A stretch of DNA of 20,387 nucleotides from JAKLQJ01 sp964534135 (GTDB taxonomy: Bacteria > Elusimicrobiota > Elusimicrobia > Elusimicrobiales > UBA9959), in NCBI GenBank assembly GCA_964534135.1, contig CAZHQC010000034.1:1-20387 (forward strand). Reading direction: 5' to 3'. A program made the translations under genes and the position numbers. Each line of letters opens with the position of its first letter. Position 1 is the first letter of the stretch. The notes below the pieces were generated by a model. It did no database searches. It worked only from the letters and a program-made list of their open reading frames with translations, and was not told where the DNA came from. Shown here one piece after another: positions 8,443 to 15,617 of this stretch.

Positions 8443-8696
8443 AAAGCCCTCACTATAAAATAATTTATTTTTATCTTTCCGCCGGGAGATATATAAACTT
8501 GAAAAGGATTAAACACATTATCGAAGAAAATATTTTGAACCCTCTTATTTGCAATCGAATATTCGGTAATTTTCCCCATTGATTTATGCATTCTTTCCAA
8601 AGTGTTTAGGATATCTTCGCCATTACCGGCGCCGGAATCTTGAAACATTGAGGCAAACAATTCATTTTCTCCGCCATTTTTTATCTTCAAAAACAA
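8439..8696 (-). CDS. Short ORF copying the C-terminal part of the 508-aa protein; possible mini-substrate of methyltransferase B
   Basis: This open frame of 85 codons (TTG start at 8696, weak ribosome-binding site) matches the last part of the 508-residue protein. By hand count 8502-8703 differs from 9651-9852 at 12 of 202 bases. About 7 changes are synonymous and 5 change an amino acid, with no stop and no frameshift. After the shared VFNPF the two diverge through in-frame length changes, then share KINYFIV and end RAL (here) or GVTL (long copy). The frame lacks the signal peptide and most of the parent, so it may be a truncated pseudogene. The intact frame and the ATGA overlap with methyltransferase B argue that it may still be translated. 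Confidence 0.5.
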   Translation of the reverse strand: MFLKIKNGGENELFASMFQDSGAGNGEDILNTLERMHKSMGKITEYSIANKRVQNIFFDNVFNPFQVYISPGGKIKINYFIVRAL

Positions 8697-8703
8697 TTTC
8701 TCT
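8502..8703 (-). repeat. Duplicated block, downstream copy of 9651-9852
   Basis: These 202 bp match 9651-9852 without a gap at 190 of 202 positions (hand alignment), about 94%. Identity falls abruptly on the methyltransferase side, just after the VFNPF codons. On the other side it stops at a CTCTTTT/CTATTTT microhomology, where Wzy-gene remnant sequence begins. A shorter match (ACTATAAAATAATTTATTTT, the INYFIV codons) reappears next to the methyltransferase start. Confidence 0.85.
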
Positions 8704-8705
8704 TT

Positions 8706-8862
8706 TCAAAGCTCCGTCATTTTGACGGCAGATTCAGAACAGTTAAACGCGCAAATGTGCAAGGCATTATCTCTTTGCTTAATATATAAGGAGGATAATA
8801 AAACAATAGCGGCAAAAAACAAAATTCCTTTTCCAATTTTATCGTCCTTTTTATTATTTTTA
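8706..8862 (-). pseudogene. Remnant of the second Wzy-like/TPR gene
   Basis: The segment matches an internal piece of the 574-residue membrane protein gene (about 12814-12970). Roughly 15 of 140 bases differ, mostly transitions. The frame is still open and would encode KKDDKIGKGILFF...LYIKQRDNAL, including one membrane segment, then ends at a TGA (8706-8708). It has no start of its own; an artificial frame can be read from a TTG inside the methyltransferase A gene. About half of the differences change an amino acid, which fits decay better than selection. The piece is sandwiched between methyltransferase A and the copied C-terminal fragment, marking a recombination junction. Confidence 0.7.
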
Positions 8863-8868
8863 GATTTT

Positions 8869-9582
8869 TTATCGCTTATTTTTAGCTTCAAGACCAATCG
8901 CCGGCAAAAACAACGTTGTCCTCTCAGTAATTTTCTTGAAATCCTTCAACAAATCGCCAACCACTCCTTTTATTAACACGTCCTTATTTATGGCTATTGA
9001 TTTGGCATCAACCATAATATATTGAGTATCCTTTGGATATGTGGCTATAATTTTCTTAATAAATGCATCTTTATACTTTTCATTCCCTTTTGAATTTAAG
9101 GTTCCGACCATAAAAACCAATGTACACATTTTTGTAGTAAATTCCACATTCTCCATACAAGCTCCAATATCTACAATTCTAAGGCCGGCGCGCGCGAAAT
9201 TATTGGTTCCTCCCAATAATGAAATTATCGAATCAAAAGATGAGACCGCATTTACAATGGTTGTTTTAATATCTGCCCTTAAAGCCTTCTCTTTTAAATA
9301 GTTGCTGCTGGAATTAAAAAATAGCGGATTTCCATATGTCAGAAAACAAATTTTATTATACTCCTTAAAAGCTCCCATAACCTTTTGGGCTGCTTTAACA
9401 GGATTAAGATTTCTTATAATTTTAACACGAACGGAAAGCCTTTTCAAAAAATGCAGAATATCATCATCTATTATATGTGAAAAAACAATATCGCATTTTT
9501 TAATATGCATTAGCGTTTCAAGGGAACATTGCTCCTTAAAAAGGCCACAAGACGCGATGATAAGCTCTTTTTTTACCTTCAC
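8869..9582 (-). CDS. SAM-dependent methyltransferase, tetrapyrrole-methylase superfamily, copy A (borosin-like candidate)
   Basis: This 237-residue paralogue of copy B has the same order of elements: ELIIASCGLFKEQ (first Gly of the N-terminal loop replaced by Ala), SLETLMHIKKCDIVFSH, FLTYGNP (Tyr83), IVNAVSSFDSIISLLG, and the end TTLFLPAIG. Arg57 precedes Tyr83 by 26 residues, as the catalytic-region Arg does in OphMA; the second OphMA tyrosine position is Pro. The start codon is GTG, overlapping the stop of the 508-residue gene (GTGA), which strongly suggests coupled translation in fixed ratio. The family methylates corrins, porphyrins, diphthine, rRNA or peptide backbones. Coupling to a large non-enzyme protein with a hydrophobic C-terminal tail makes that protein the best candidate substrate, but this is inference. 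Confidence 0.7.
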   Translation of the reverse strand: MKVKKELIIASCGLFKEQCSLETLMHIKKCDIVFSHIIDDDILHFLKRLSVRVKIIRNLNPVKAAQKVMGAFKEYNKICFLTYGNPLFFNSSSNYLKEKALRADIKTTIVNAVSSFDSIISLLGGTNNFARAGLRIVDIGACMENVEFTTKMCTLVFMVGTLNSKGNEKYKDAFIKKIIATYPKDTQYIMVDAKSIAINKDVLIKGVVGDLLKDFKKITERTTLFLPAIGLEAKNKR

Positions 9583-11105
9583 AATGTCACCCCCACTATA
9601 AAATAATTTATTTTAACCTTCAGTTTTCCCTCTGTATCCCTATATATTTTAAAAGGATTAAATACACTATCGAAGAAAATATTTTGAACCCTCTTATTTG
9701 CAGTCGAATATTCGGTAATTTTTCCCATTGATTTATGCATTCTTTCCAATGTATTTAGGATGTCTTTGCCATTACCGGCTCCAGAATCTTGAAGCATTGA
9801 GGCAAACAATTCATTTTCTCCGCCATTTTTTATCTTCAAAAGCAATTTCTCTATTTTATCGGAATCTTTTTGAATTTGAGTTTTAAGCGCGATATAATCC
9901 GGAATGGGATTTAAAGTTTTTAAATATGTGAAAATCAAAAAATCAGAAACACATGAAAACCTCATATTCTCCCCGGCTTTCTTAAATGCGAGAAGCCATA
10001 AATAAAAATTATTTTTTAAAGTTGAATTTTTAACGAGAGAATAAGAGTCTAAAGCTCTTAAATTCAATTCTTTAAGCCCGATATTCCCTTCCTCAATTTT
10101 ATTAAGCGACTTTAAGATTTCTTTAAGTGTTTTCCCTGCATCATCCGCTAGAAAAGCGAACTCGGGATATTTCTCAGTAAAACTGTTTTTTTGAGCATTA
10201 AGCTGTCCGTACTCCATAAGTAATTGCAAGGCGGTTAAATTTTTCCTTAAAACCAGTCTCTCCCTTTCAAGCTTCAAAGATTCTTGGGCTGTTATATTAT
10301 CGCGGCCTTTAAGAGAAGCAACCCTCACAATAAACTTCTTATACAGCCTAAAAGTATTTATATATACGACGCGGATTTTTTCCTTATCATATCCTTTTGA
10401 ATTTTTTTCTTGATAAACCTTCTTTTCGACACTGTTTTTAAGCGCTGACACCCATGAAGAAATACTTTTAATTTCCCTTTCCAAAAGTGCCTGATTTAAT
10501 TTAAAATCAGCAAAATCATATTCCTCTTGAGCCTCCTCTTCCCTTAAAGGATTGAAAGAAGGAAAATTCACATTTGCATAGTCGGGTTTTGCAATAAAGC
10601 CTTCAAAAAGTCTTCGTCCCGCCATAGTCAAACTTTCATCGTCAAGAGAAAGGTTTTTTGCGGAAGCCTCAAGATTTTTAATTAATTGAATAAAATGAGA
10701 ATTCAATTTGCCTTTTAGATTATTATATTTGATTTTTTTTGGTTTCTTTGAAAATTTCCGGCCATAGCTATTGAAATACATTTCAGCCGCTTTATCGGGA
10801 TTATTGTATATCCATATTATCAGCTCTTCTCTAACTTGGGAATATGCTTTCCCGCTCACATCGCCCAGTATTTCCCCGTAAAGCTTAGCATCTATAAAAC
10901 CGTCCGCGACTTCTCCTCTAAAAAAAAGATTTATTAAAATTTTATTTTTTATTTCATCTAAGGACAATTTCTCTGCTTTAAGTAATTGCTCACCGGTTTC
11001 TTGCGATTTACCACCGGCATAAGTTGGCACAGGATCATTATTCTGCGCGCAAACAGATAAAACAAAAACGCCGATAATTAAAAAAGTTATAGGTATAAAT
11101 TTCAT
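9579..11105 (-). CDS. Exported protein of unknown family (508 aa) with conserved hydrophobic C-terminal tail
   Basis: I do not recognise a family. The N-terminus MKFIPITFLIIGVFVLSVCAQ is a signal peptide, probably cleaved after the Ala or near the Cys; the lipobox is poor (Val before Cys). The mature part is lysine- and glutamate-rich and mostly helical, with heptad-like stretches such as KLERERLVLRKNLTALQLL. It has no evident repeat, catalytic motif or further membrane span. It ends KVKINYFIVGVTL, a hydrophobic strand-like tail shared with the 85-codon ORF at 8439. ATG 11105 is preferred over the GTG at 11123, because the latter adds six residues before a classic signal peptide. The stop overlaps the GTG start of methyltransferase A. 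It could be an envelope protein or a precursor-like substrate carrier. Confidence 0.75.
   Translation of the reverse strand: MKFIPITFLIIGVFVLSVCAQNNDPVPTYAGGKSQETGEQLLKAEKLSLDEIKNKILINLFFRGEVADGFIDAKLYGEILGDVSGKAYSQVREELIIWIYNNPDKAAEMYFNSYGRKFSKKPKKIKYNNLKGKLNSHFIQLIKNLEASAKNLSLDDESLTMAGRRLFEGFIAKPDYANVNFPSFNPLREEEAQEEYDFADFKLNQALLEREIKSISSWVSALKNSVEKKVYQEKNSKGYDKEKIRVVYINTFRLYKKFIVRVASLKGRDNITAQESLKLERERLVLRKNLTALQLLMEYGQLNAQKNSFTEKYPEFAFLADDAGKTLKEILKSLNKIEEGNIGLKELNLRALDSYSLVKNSTLKNNFYLWLLAFKKAGENMRFSCVSDFLIFTYLKTLNPIPDYIALKTQIQKDSDKIEKLLLKIKNGGENELFASMLQDSGAGNGKDILNTLERMHKSMGKITEYSTANKRVQNIFFDSVFNPFKIYRDTEGKLKVKINYFIVGVTL
9651..9852 (-). repeat. Duplicated block, copy inside the 508-aa gene
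   Basis: Partner of 8502-8703, covering the C-terminal scaffold of the 508-residue protein (LLKIKNGGENELF... to VFNPF). Both copies have the same orientation, with an offset of 1149 bp. Confidence 0.85.
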
Positions 11106-11236
11106 AAATAAACTCGACAGCACGGCAGCTAGACAGCTTGGCAGTTAAGAGGTGTTCTAAATTTCTTAATTACTGTCTTTGCATTGCCTGTTTCTAACGC
11201 ACAACCCTAATAACACTTCACGCTATTAACGCTTTT
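11106..11236. repeat. Spacer upstream of the 508-aa gene with 8-bp tandem units
   Basis: No gene is seen in this 131-bp gap. At 11116-11147 four octamers stand in tandem: GACAGCAC, GGCAGCTA, GACAGCTT, GGCAGTTA, consensus GRCAGCNN. They lie immediately before the start of the 508-residue gene. No convincing promoter or terminator was found, although this is the largest gap in the minus-strand block and a plausible break between operons. Confidence 0.55.
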
Positions 11237-12397
11237 TTACAGCCACGACCTAAAAAAATAAAGAGCCTTACTCCCAATTTTAGATAAAAGCCGCCTATTC
11301 ACACAATCATCTATGGTAATCCTGCGGGATTTTTTTAAATCAGCGGAAAAACCCGCCGCCATTTCACTCCCAAATTTTTTATCAAAAACATTAATATTAA
11401 GCTCCAAATTATAATAAAGACTTCTATGGTCTAAATTATGACTTCCAACCGATGACCACTGTCCATCTATCACAGCCGCCTTGGAATGGAGAATGGCGCC
11501 CTGCCACTCATAAATCTTAATTCCATTTTTTATCATATGAGTATATAAAGACCATGAAGCCCAGCGTATATAGGGATGATCGGTATTGAAAGGCGCTATA
11601 ATTCGCACATCCACGCCTCTCTGCGCCGCTTTTACAAGTTTTCTATAAATTATCCTATCGGGGAGAAAGTAGGCATTGGTTATAAAGATAGACTCTTTAG
11701 CTTTTTCAATGGCATATTTATAACTTCGTCTTATTGACAGCATATTCTTGATGCCTGAAGCTGAAACAATAGCGGCAGGCATTGTTCCCTTATAAGACAA
11801 ATTGTTTTTCTCTCCCGCATTTAAAAAGGAAATATCCTCTTTAAATCCCGGACAAGCCTCCCATGACGATAAAAACTCTCTTTCAATAGCCGGGACAATA
11901 TCTCCCTTTATTTCAGCCACCAAATCTTTCCAGCCGCGTCCGCCCATTGATATAGGCGCGTCATATTCCGTGATATTAAAACCTCCAACAAAAGCCATCA
12001 TGCCATCTATAGATAAAAGTTTTCTATGATCCCTTTGAAATAAATTCCAATGAGGCTTCCATGGAGCAGCCTGATGATATTCTTTAACTTTAATTCCTTC
12101 TTCTCTCATCTTCTTAAAGAAATTGCTGCTGGTAGCAATAGACCCGATGGAATCATAAATTATATAAACCTTAATGCCCTGCTGAACTTTTTTAATTAAA
12201 AGTTCACTAAATGCCCTACCGATATGGTCATCACTAAAAGCATAAACCTCAAGAAATATAAATTTCTTAGCGGCTTTTACTTTTTCAACTATAAAAGGAA
12301 AAGCCTCTTCTCCCCCTAAAATTAAATTAATATCATTGTGAAGAAAGATATTATCGGGACTTAAACAATAATCTTTCCACTTTTTTTCATTTTCCAT
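11237..12397 (-). CDS. Phospholipase D-family protein, cardiolipin synthase ClsB-like
   Basis: The 386-residue protein has two HKD motifs: HRKLLSID (H124, K126, D131) with GGFNI after it, and HSKAAVID (H304, K306, D311) followed by GSHNLDHRS. This pairing is typical of bacterial cardiolipin synthases and other phosphatidyl transferases, which join phosphatidyl groups to glycerol-type acceptors at the membrane. It lacks the N-terminal membrane segments of ClsA and resembles the soluble-start ClsB type in size. Start ATG 12397 lies inside the upstream Wzy-like gene (37-nt overlap), so the two are translated from one message. A 131-bp gap follows. Exact product specificity cannot be read from sequence. 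Confidence 0.85.
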   Translation of the reverse strand: MENEKKWKDYCLSPDNIFLHNDINLILGGEEAFPFIVEKVKAAKKFIFLEVYAFSDDHIGRAFSELLIKKVQQGIKVYIIYDSIGSIATSSNFFKKMREEGIKVKEYHQAAPWKPHWNLFQRDHRKLLSIDGMMAFVGGFNITEYDAPISMGGRGWKDLVAEIKGDIVPAIEREFLSSWEACPGFKEDISFLNAGEKNNLSYKGTMPAAIVSASGIKNMLSIRRSYKYAIEKAKESIFITNAYFLPDRIIYRKLVKAAQRGVDVRIIAPFNTDHPYIRWASWSLYTHMIKNGIKIYEWQGAILHSKAAVIDGQWSSVGSHNLDHRSLYYNLELNINVFDKKFGSEMAAGFSADLKKSRRITIDDCVNRRLLSKIGSKALYFFRSWL

Positions 12398-14085
12398 ATC
12401 TGTTTTTTAAATTTATTATATTTATCGCGATTAAACCTTAAAAGCGCTTTATTATACCCGGAAGGGTTCAGGGCTTTTAAATTTTTAAGTATTTTTTCTA
12501 TGGCCAATACTTCTTTAAAAGCGGCTTTAAACTCTCCCTCTTCATACAATATTTCCGAAAGGCGAAACTTTGCCGATAAACAATTGGGCTCTATCAAAAG
12601 AACGTCTTTTATTTTCTCTTTAGCTCTCAAATAATTTAAAGTTTTAAAATAAATTTCCGCCTGAATAAATTTAAATCTCCAAGAAAGAGGATAAAGCTTT
12701 TCGCCATGACGCGCAGAAGCCGCGGCAAGAGCATAATTTGAATTAAACAAAAGTTTTGTTTTTACGCTCTCAAAAAGCAGAACTTCACCCCCCTTATTAA
12801 ATTTTCTGACTTTTTTAAGCGCCGTCATTTTGACGGCGGGCTCGGAACAATTAAGCGCGCAATCGCGCAAAGCATTATCTCTTTGTTTAATATATAAGGA
12901 GAACAATAAAACAATAGCGACAAAAAACAAAATTCCTTTTCCAATTTTATCGTCTTTTTTATTTTTTTTAAATTTTGAGAACGAAGAGATAAAACCCAAA
13001 CTTCCAAAAAACAATAAATTAAGACTTCCCAAATGAAAAATCATATCTACGCAAGACTGCAAAAAAACAACTATAGCAAATACTCTGACAATATCTATAT
13101 AAACATTATTATTTGCTTCAAATTTTAAGGACTTTATAAACGCCCCTATAAAAATAAATGCCGCGGCTATGCCGCTGGTGGCGGCGATATTTAAAATTTC
13201 ACTATGAGCATGGCGCGCATAATGTCCAAAATAAGAAAAACCATCATAGGCCGGAAATTTCAACTGAGAGAATAAATTTTCAAATCCGCCCGCGCCATAA
13301 CCCCATATTGGATAGAAATAAATCCCTTCAATAGCGGTCTTCCATATATTCAATCTCTGAAAAGAATTCGGGTCATAGATTTTCAGCAATCCCCCAATTA
13401 GTTCCAGCGGCGCGATAATCACAGCTATTGCCATTAAAAATAAAATAACAATAAAAGCTCTATAATATTTCTTATAAATCAGTATAGCCAAACTGACAAT
13501 AACAAAAGACAAAAGAGCCCCTCTTGAACCCACCATGATCATTGCTGAAATAAAAATCAAAAGCGCTACAGCCGCATAAACCCGAACCTTAATAGAACGA
13601 ACTCCGGTAAGAATTAAAACAAGAGCGGCGGCGCAAGCCGCAAAAAAAGCCGCTGTATAATTTGGATTTTCAGGTAGTGGCAGATTAAAAGCGGGATATT
13701 GATAAAAAACAATTACAGCGCTTATAAGCGCAAAAGAAAAAACCAAAACCACCCATATTTTTAATGCCTCCTTTCCCCTTGAAGCGGTGAAGCAGAAAAA
13801 AAGAATAAATAATAAGTATTTGGAAAATTGCCAAAAGCTTTCCATTGGCGCATGTGAAAAAAATACTGAAACCAAAATCCAAAGCCCAAAGATAAGCCAT
13901 AAGCTGATTTTTTCAATTCTTATGTTTTCACGAAAAAAGAGAAATACACCTATAAATATCAAACTAAAAACAGCCCACTCATCAAATTTTCTCATACCGC
14001 CCAGAAAAAAGGATAAAGCCAATAATACTGACGGCAAAGTGTCTATGACCCTATATTTATCTTTTAGTCTATTGAAAAATATCAT
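12361..14085 (-). CDS. O-antigen ligase/polymerase-like (Wzy_C family) membrane protein with C-terminal TPR-like region
   Basis: This 574-residue protein has about ten to twelve hydrophobic segments up to about residue 390, then a soluble tail. Family signatures are GSRGA (186-190), RLNIWKTAIEG...P.WGYGAGGF (about 244-268) and HAHSEILNIAATSGI (292-306), the periplasmic-loop motif of Wzy/WaaL/PglL-type enzymes. These move lipid-linked glycans onto glycan or protein acceptors. The tail (about 420-560) has helical-hairpin repeats resembling TPR, for example ALAAASARHGEKLYPLSWRF. It overlaps the previous gene by 4 nt (ATGA) and the cardiolipin-synthase-like gene by 37 nt. Placed behind pilQ, pilin or surface-glycan modification is a reasonable guess. 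A 150-bp internal piece (about 12814-12970) is duplicated at 8706-8862. Confidence 0.8.
   Translation of the reverse strand: MIFFNRLKDKYRVIDTLPSVLLALSFFLGGMRKFDEWAVFSLIFIGVFLFFRENIRIEKISLWLIFGLWILVSVFFSHAPMESFWQFSKYLLFILFFCFTASRGKEALKIWVVLVFSFALISAVIVFYQYPAFNLPLPENPNYTAAFFAACAAALVLILTGVRSIKVRVYAAVALLIFISAMIMVGSRGALLSFVIVSLAILIYKKYYRAFIVILFLMAIAVIIAPLELIGGLLKIYDPNSFQRLNIWKTAIEGIYFYPIWGYGAGGFENLFSQLKFPAYDGFSYFGHYARHAHSEILNIAATSGIAAAFIFIGAFIKSLKFEANNNVYIDIVRVFAIVVFLQSCVDMIFHLGSLNLLFFGSLGFISSFSKFKKNKKDDKIGKGILFFVAIVLLFSLYIKQRDNALRDCALNCSEPAVKMTALKKVRKFNKGGEVLLFESVKTKLLFNSNYALAAASARHGEKLYPLSWRFKFIQAEIYFKTLNYLRAKEKIKDVLLIEPNCLSAKFRLSEILYEEGEFKAAFKEVLAIEKILKNLKALNPSGYNKALLRFNRDKYNKFKKQIWKMKKSGKIIV
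12814..12970 (-). repeat. Segment of the Wzy-like gene duplicated at 8706-8862
   Basis: Parent copy of the remnant, about 89% identical, same orientation, offset 4108 bp. Both copies keep a perfect 6-bp inverted repeat CCGTCATTTTGACGG (12822-12836 and 8714-8728) close to the junction end of the match. Confidence 0.75.
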
Positions 14086-15599
14086 TTAATAAACTCTGCC
14101 CGTCTTATTTTTATATCCTTAATTAATTTTTTCTCTCCCGCAGATTCATAAATTTTCAAAAGTTTTTTATAAACAGCTTTGTCATAAGGATTAATTAGAA
14201 GAGCTTCTTCAAAAGCGGTAGCGGCTTCAAAATATAAAAACCTAGCCGTTTTAATGGACATAGTCCGTGACACGACACCCGCCATAGCCTCGTCTTTTTT
14301 CTTGCGCGCGACATCTAAATAGATATTTCCCTTCAATTTATAAATCAGTGAATTATTTTTATCAATAATTATTGCCCTATCTAATAAATTTAAAGATTCG
14401 TTAAAATCACCTACACTTGAAACCTTAATTATATCCTTATATGCGGCATTCAACTTTAACCGCTTATAGCCATAATTTAAAGAGGTCAGAAGCAAACAGA
14501 AAATAATTAAAGCGTAAATTTTTCCGTATACCGGTTTTATATATGCATCAATTTTAGACGGTTTATTGTTTATAGCCAATATAAAACAAAAGAGCCAAAA
14601 ATTAAAAGGCAGCGAAAGCCCAAAATCAACAAAGGAATGCAGTAAAACCGCGAGAATGGAATATTTTATAATCGTCCGGCCTTTAATAAATGATATAGTC
14701 AAAAAGACAAACCATATTATTGAAGAAACTATTCCGTTTTCAGCCAAAAATTCCAGAAAATAATTATGCGCGTAAAGAGAAGATATTCCCCCACTTACAG
14801 CCTCATGATAAGCGGGATAAATAAAGGAAAAACTTCCAAAACCAAATCCCATAATAGATCTGTCAGCAACTATTTTAAAACCATCGCGCCACCATATAAG
14901 CCTATCAAGAATTGATTTAAACTCTAAACCTGCAAAACCATAAATAACTAGTATCAACCCAAAACCGATAAAAGGAATAATAAACTTTTTATTTTTTAGG
15001 CCATACTTTTCAAATAAATAAAAGAATAAAGCCAATATAAAAGCCATAAAGCCCGCTAAAGACGCGGTTAAAATCAAAACAATAAAACCAATGCCGGCAA
15101 GGGCATAATTTTTAATTGATATAGCCAAGGGAATTACCATAAGAGAGAAAAGGGCGAGGGCATTAGGATTAATTAAAGTGGACGCGGGAGGAAATTGCCC
15201 TTTAAATAATATTTCATAGAAAGCCATGGCATAAATTAAATATGCGGATAAAAGAATAAATTTAAATATCTTTTCTTCTTCCCTTGAGCTCAAACCCCTG
15301 CTTAAAATTATAATTAAAAAACCTATAGCTAAATTAAGCCATTCCCCGGTTATAAGATTTTTTATGGGACTTAAGAGAAGCGAAATAGCTGAAAGAAACA
15401 ATAATAAACCTATGACTTTGCTTTTAGTATCCAAAAAAAAAGCCGGAAGCTTTTTATAATATAAAAGAAAAGCCGTATAAAAGGAAAAAATGATTAAGAT
15501 TGAACTTTGAAGAAAGGTTTGAATTTCAATATTCCATATGCCGCCCAATAATGGCGCAATTGACACAATAGCGGCTAAGAAATAGATTAAAACATTCAT
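14082..15599 (-). CDS. O-antigen ligase/polymerase-like (Wzy_C family) membrane protein with C-terminal TPR
   Basis: This 505-residue multi-pass membrane protein has Wzy/WaaL/PglL-type motifs. RLIWWRDGFKIVADRSIMGFGFGSF-type sequence lies around 233-257, and YAHNYFLEFLAENGI at 276-290 (His278 in the catalytic-loop position). Hydrophobic spans fill residues 1-375. The tail (about 385-500) contains TPR-like units such as ALLINPYDKAVYKKLLKIYESAG. It starts 18 nt after pilQ stops and has no clear ribosome-binding site, suggesting coupled translation, and its stop overlaps the next gene's start (ATGA). It is related in layout to the 574-residue gene that follows, but clearly diverged. Likely substrates are lipid-linked glycans; pilin glycosylation is an inference from position. 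Confidence 0.8.
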   Translation of the reverse strand: MNVLIYFLAAIVSIAPLLGGIWNIEIQTFLQSSILIIFSFYTAFLLYYKKLPAFFLDTKSKVIGLLLFLSAISLLLSPIKNLITGEWLNLAIGFLIIILSRGLSSREEEKIFKFILLSAYLIYAMAFYEILFKGQFPPASTLINPNALALFSLMVIPLAISIKNYALAGIGFIVLILTASLAGFMAFILALFFYLFEKYGLKNKKFIIPFIGFGLILVIYGFAGLEFKSILDRLIWWRDGFKIVADRSIMGFGFGSFSFIYPAYHEAVSGGISSLYAHNYFLEFLAENGIVSSIIWFVFLTISFIKGRTIIKYSILAVLLHSFVDFGLSLPFNFWLFCFILAINNKPSKIDAYIKPVYGKIYALIIFCLLLTSLNYGYKRLKLNAAYKDIIKVSSVGDFNESLNLLDRAIIIDKNNSLIYKLKGNIYLDVARKKKDEAMAGVVSRTMSIKTARFLYFEAATAFEEALLINPYDKAVYKKLLKIYESAGEKKLIKDIKIRRAEFIK

Positions 15600-15617
15600 T
15601 TAAAGTACTACTAAAAA

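Noticed and set aside
8706..8897. 63-codon ORF as a functional small membrane protein
   Set aside because: Its first codons are methyltransferase A sequence read in another frame, the rest is a Wzy-gene fragment, and about half of its differences change amino acids.
7729..9582. Methyltransferases as cobalamin/sirohaem pathway enzymes or RsmI
   Set aside because: Shared superfamily motifs only; no cofactor genes nearby, and the coupling to a large protein tail is unlike those pathways. Not excluded by sequence alone.
11039..11105. 508-aa protein as a lipoprotein
   Set aside because: The only Cys near the signal peptide end has Val immediately before it (LSVC), a poor lipobox; ordinary signal-peptidase cleavage is as likely.
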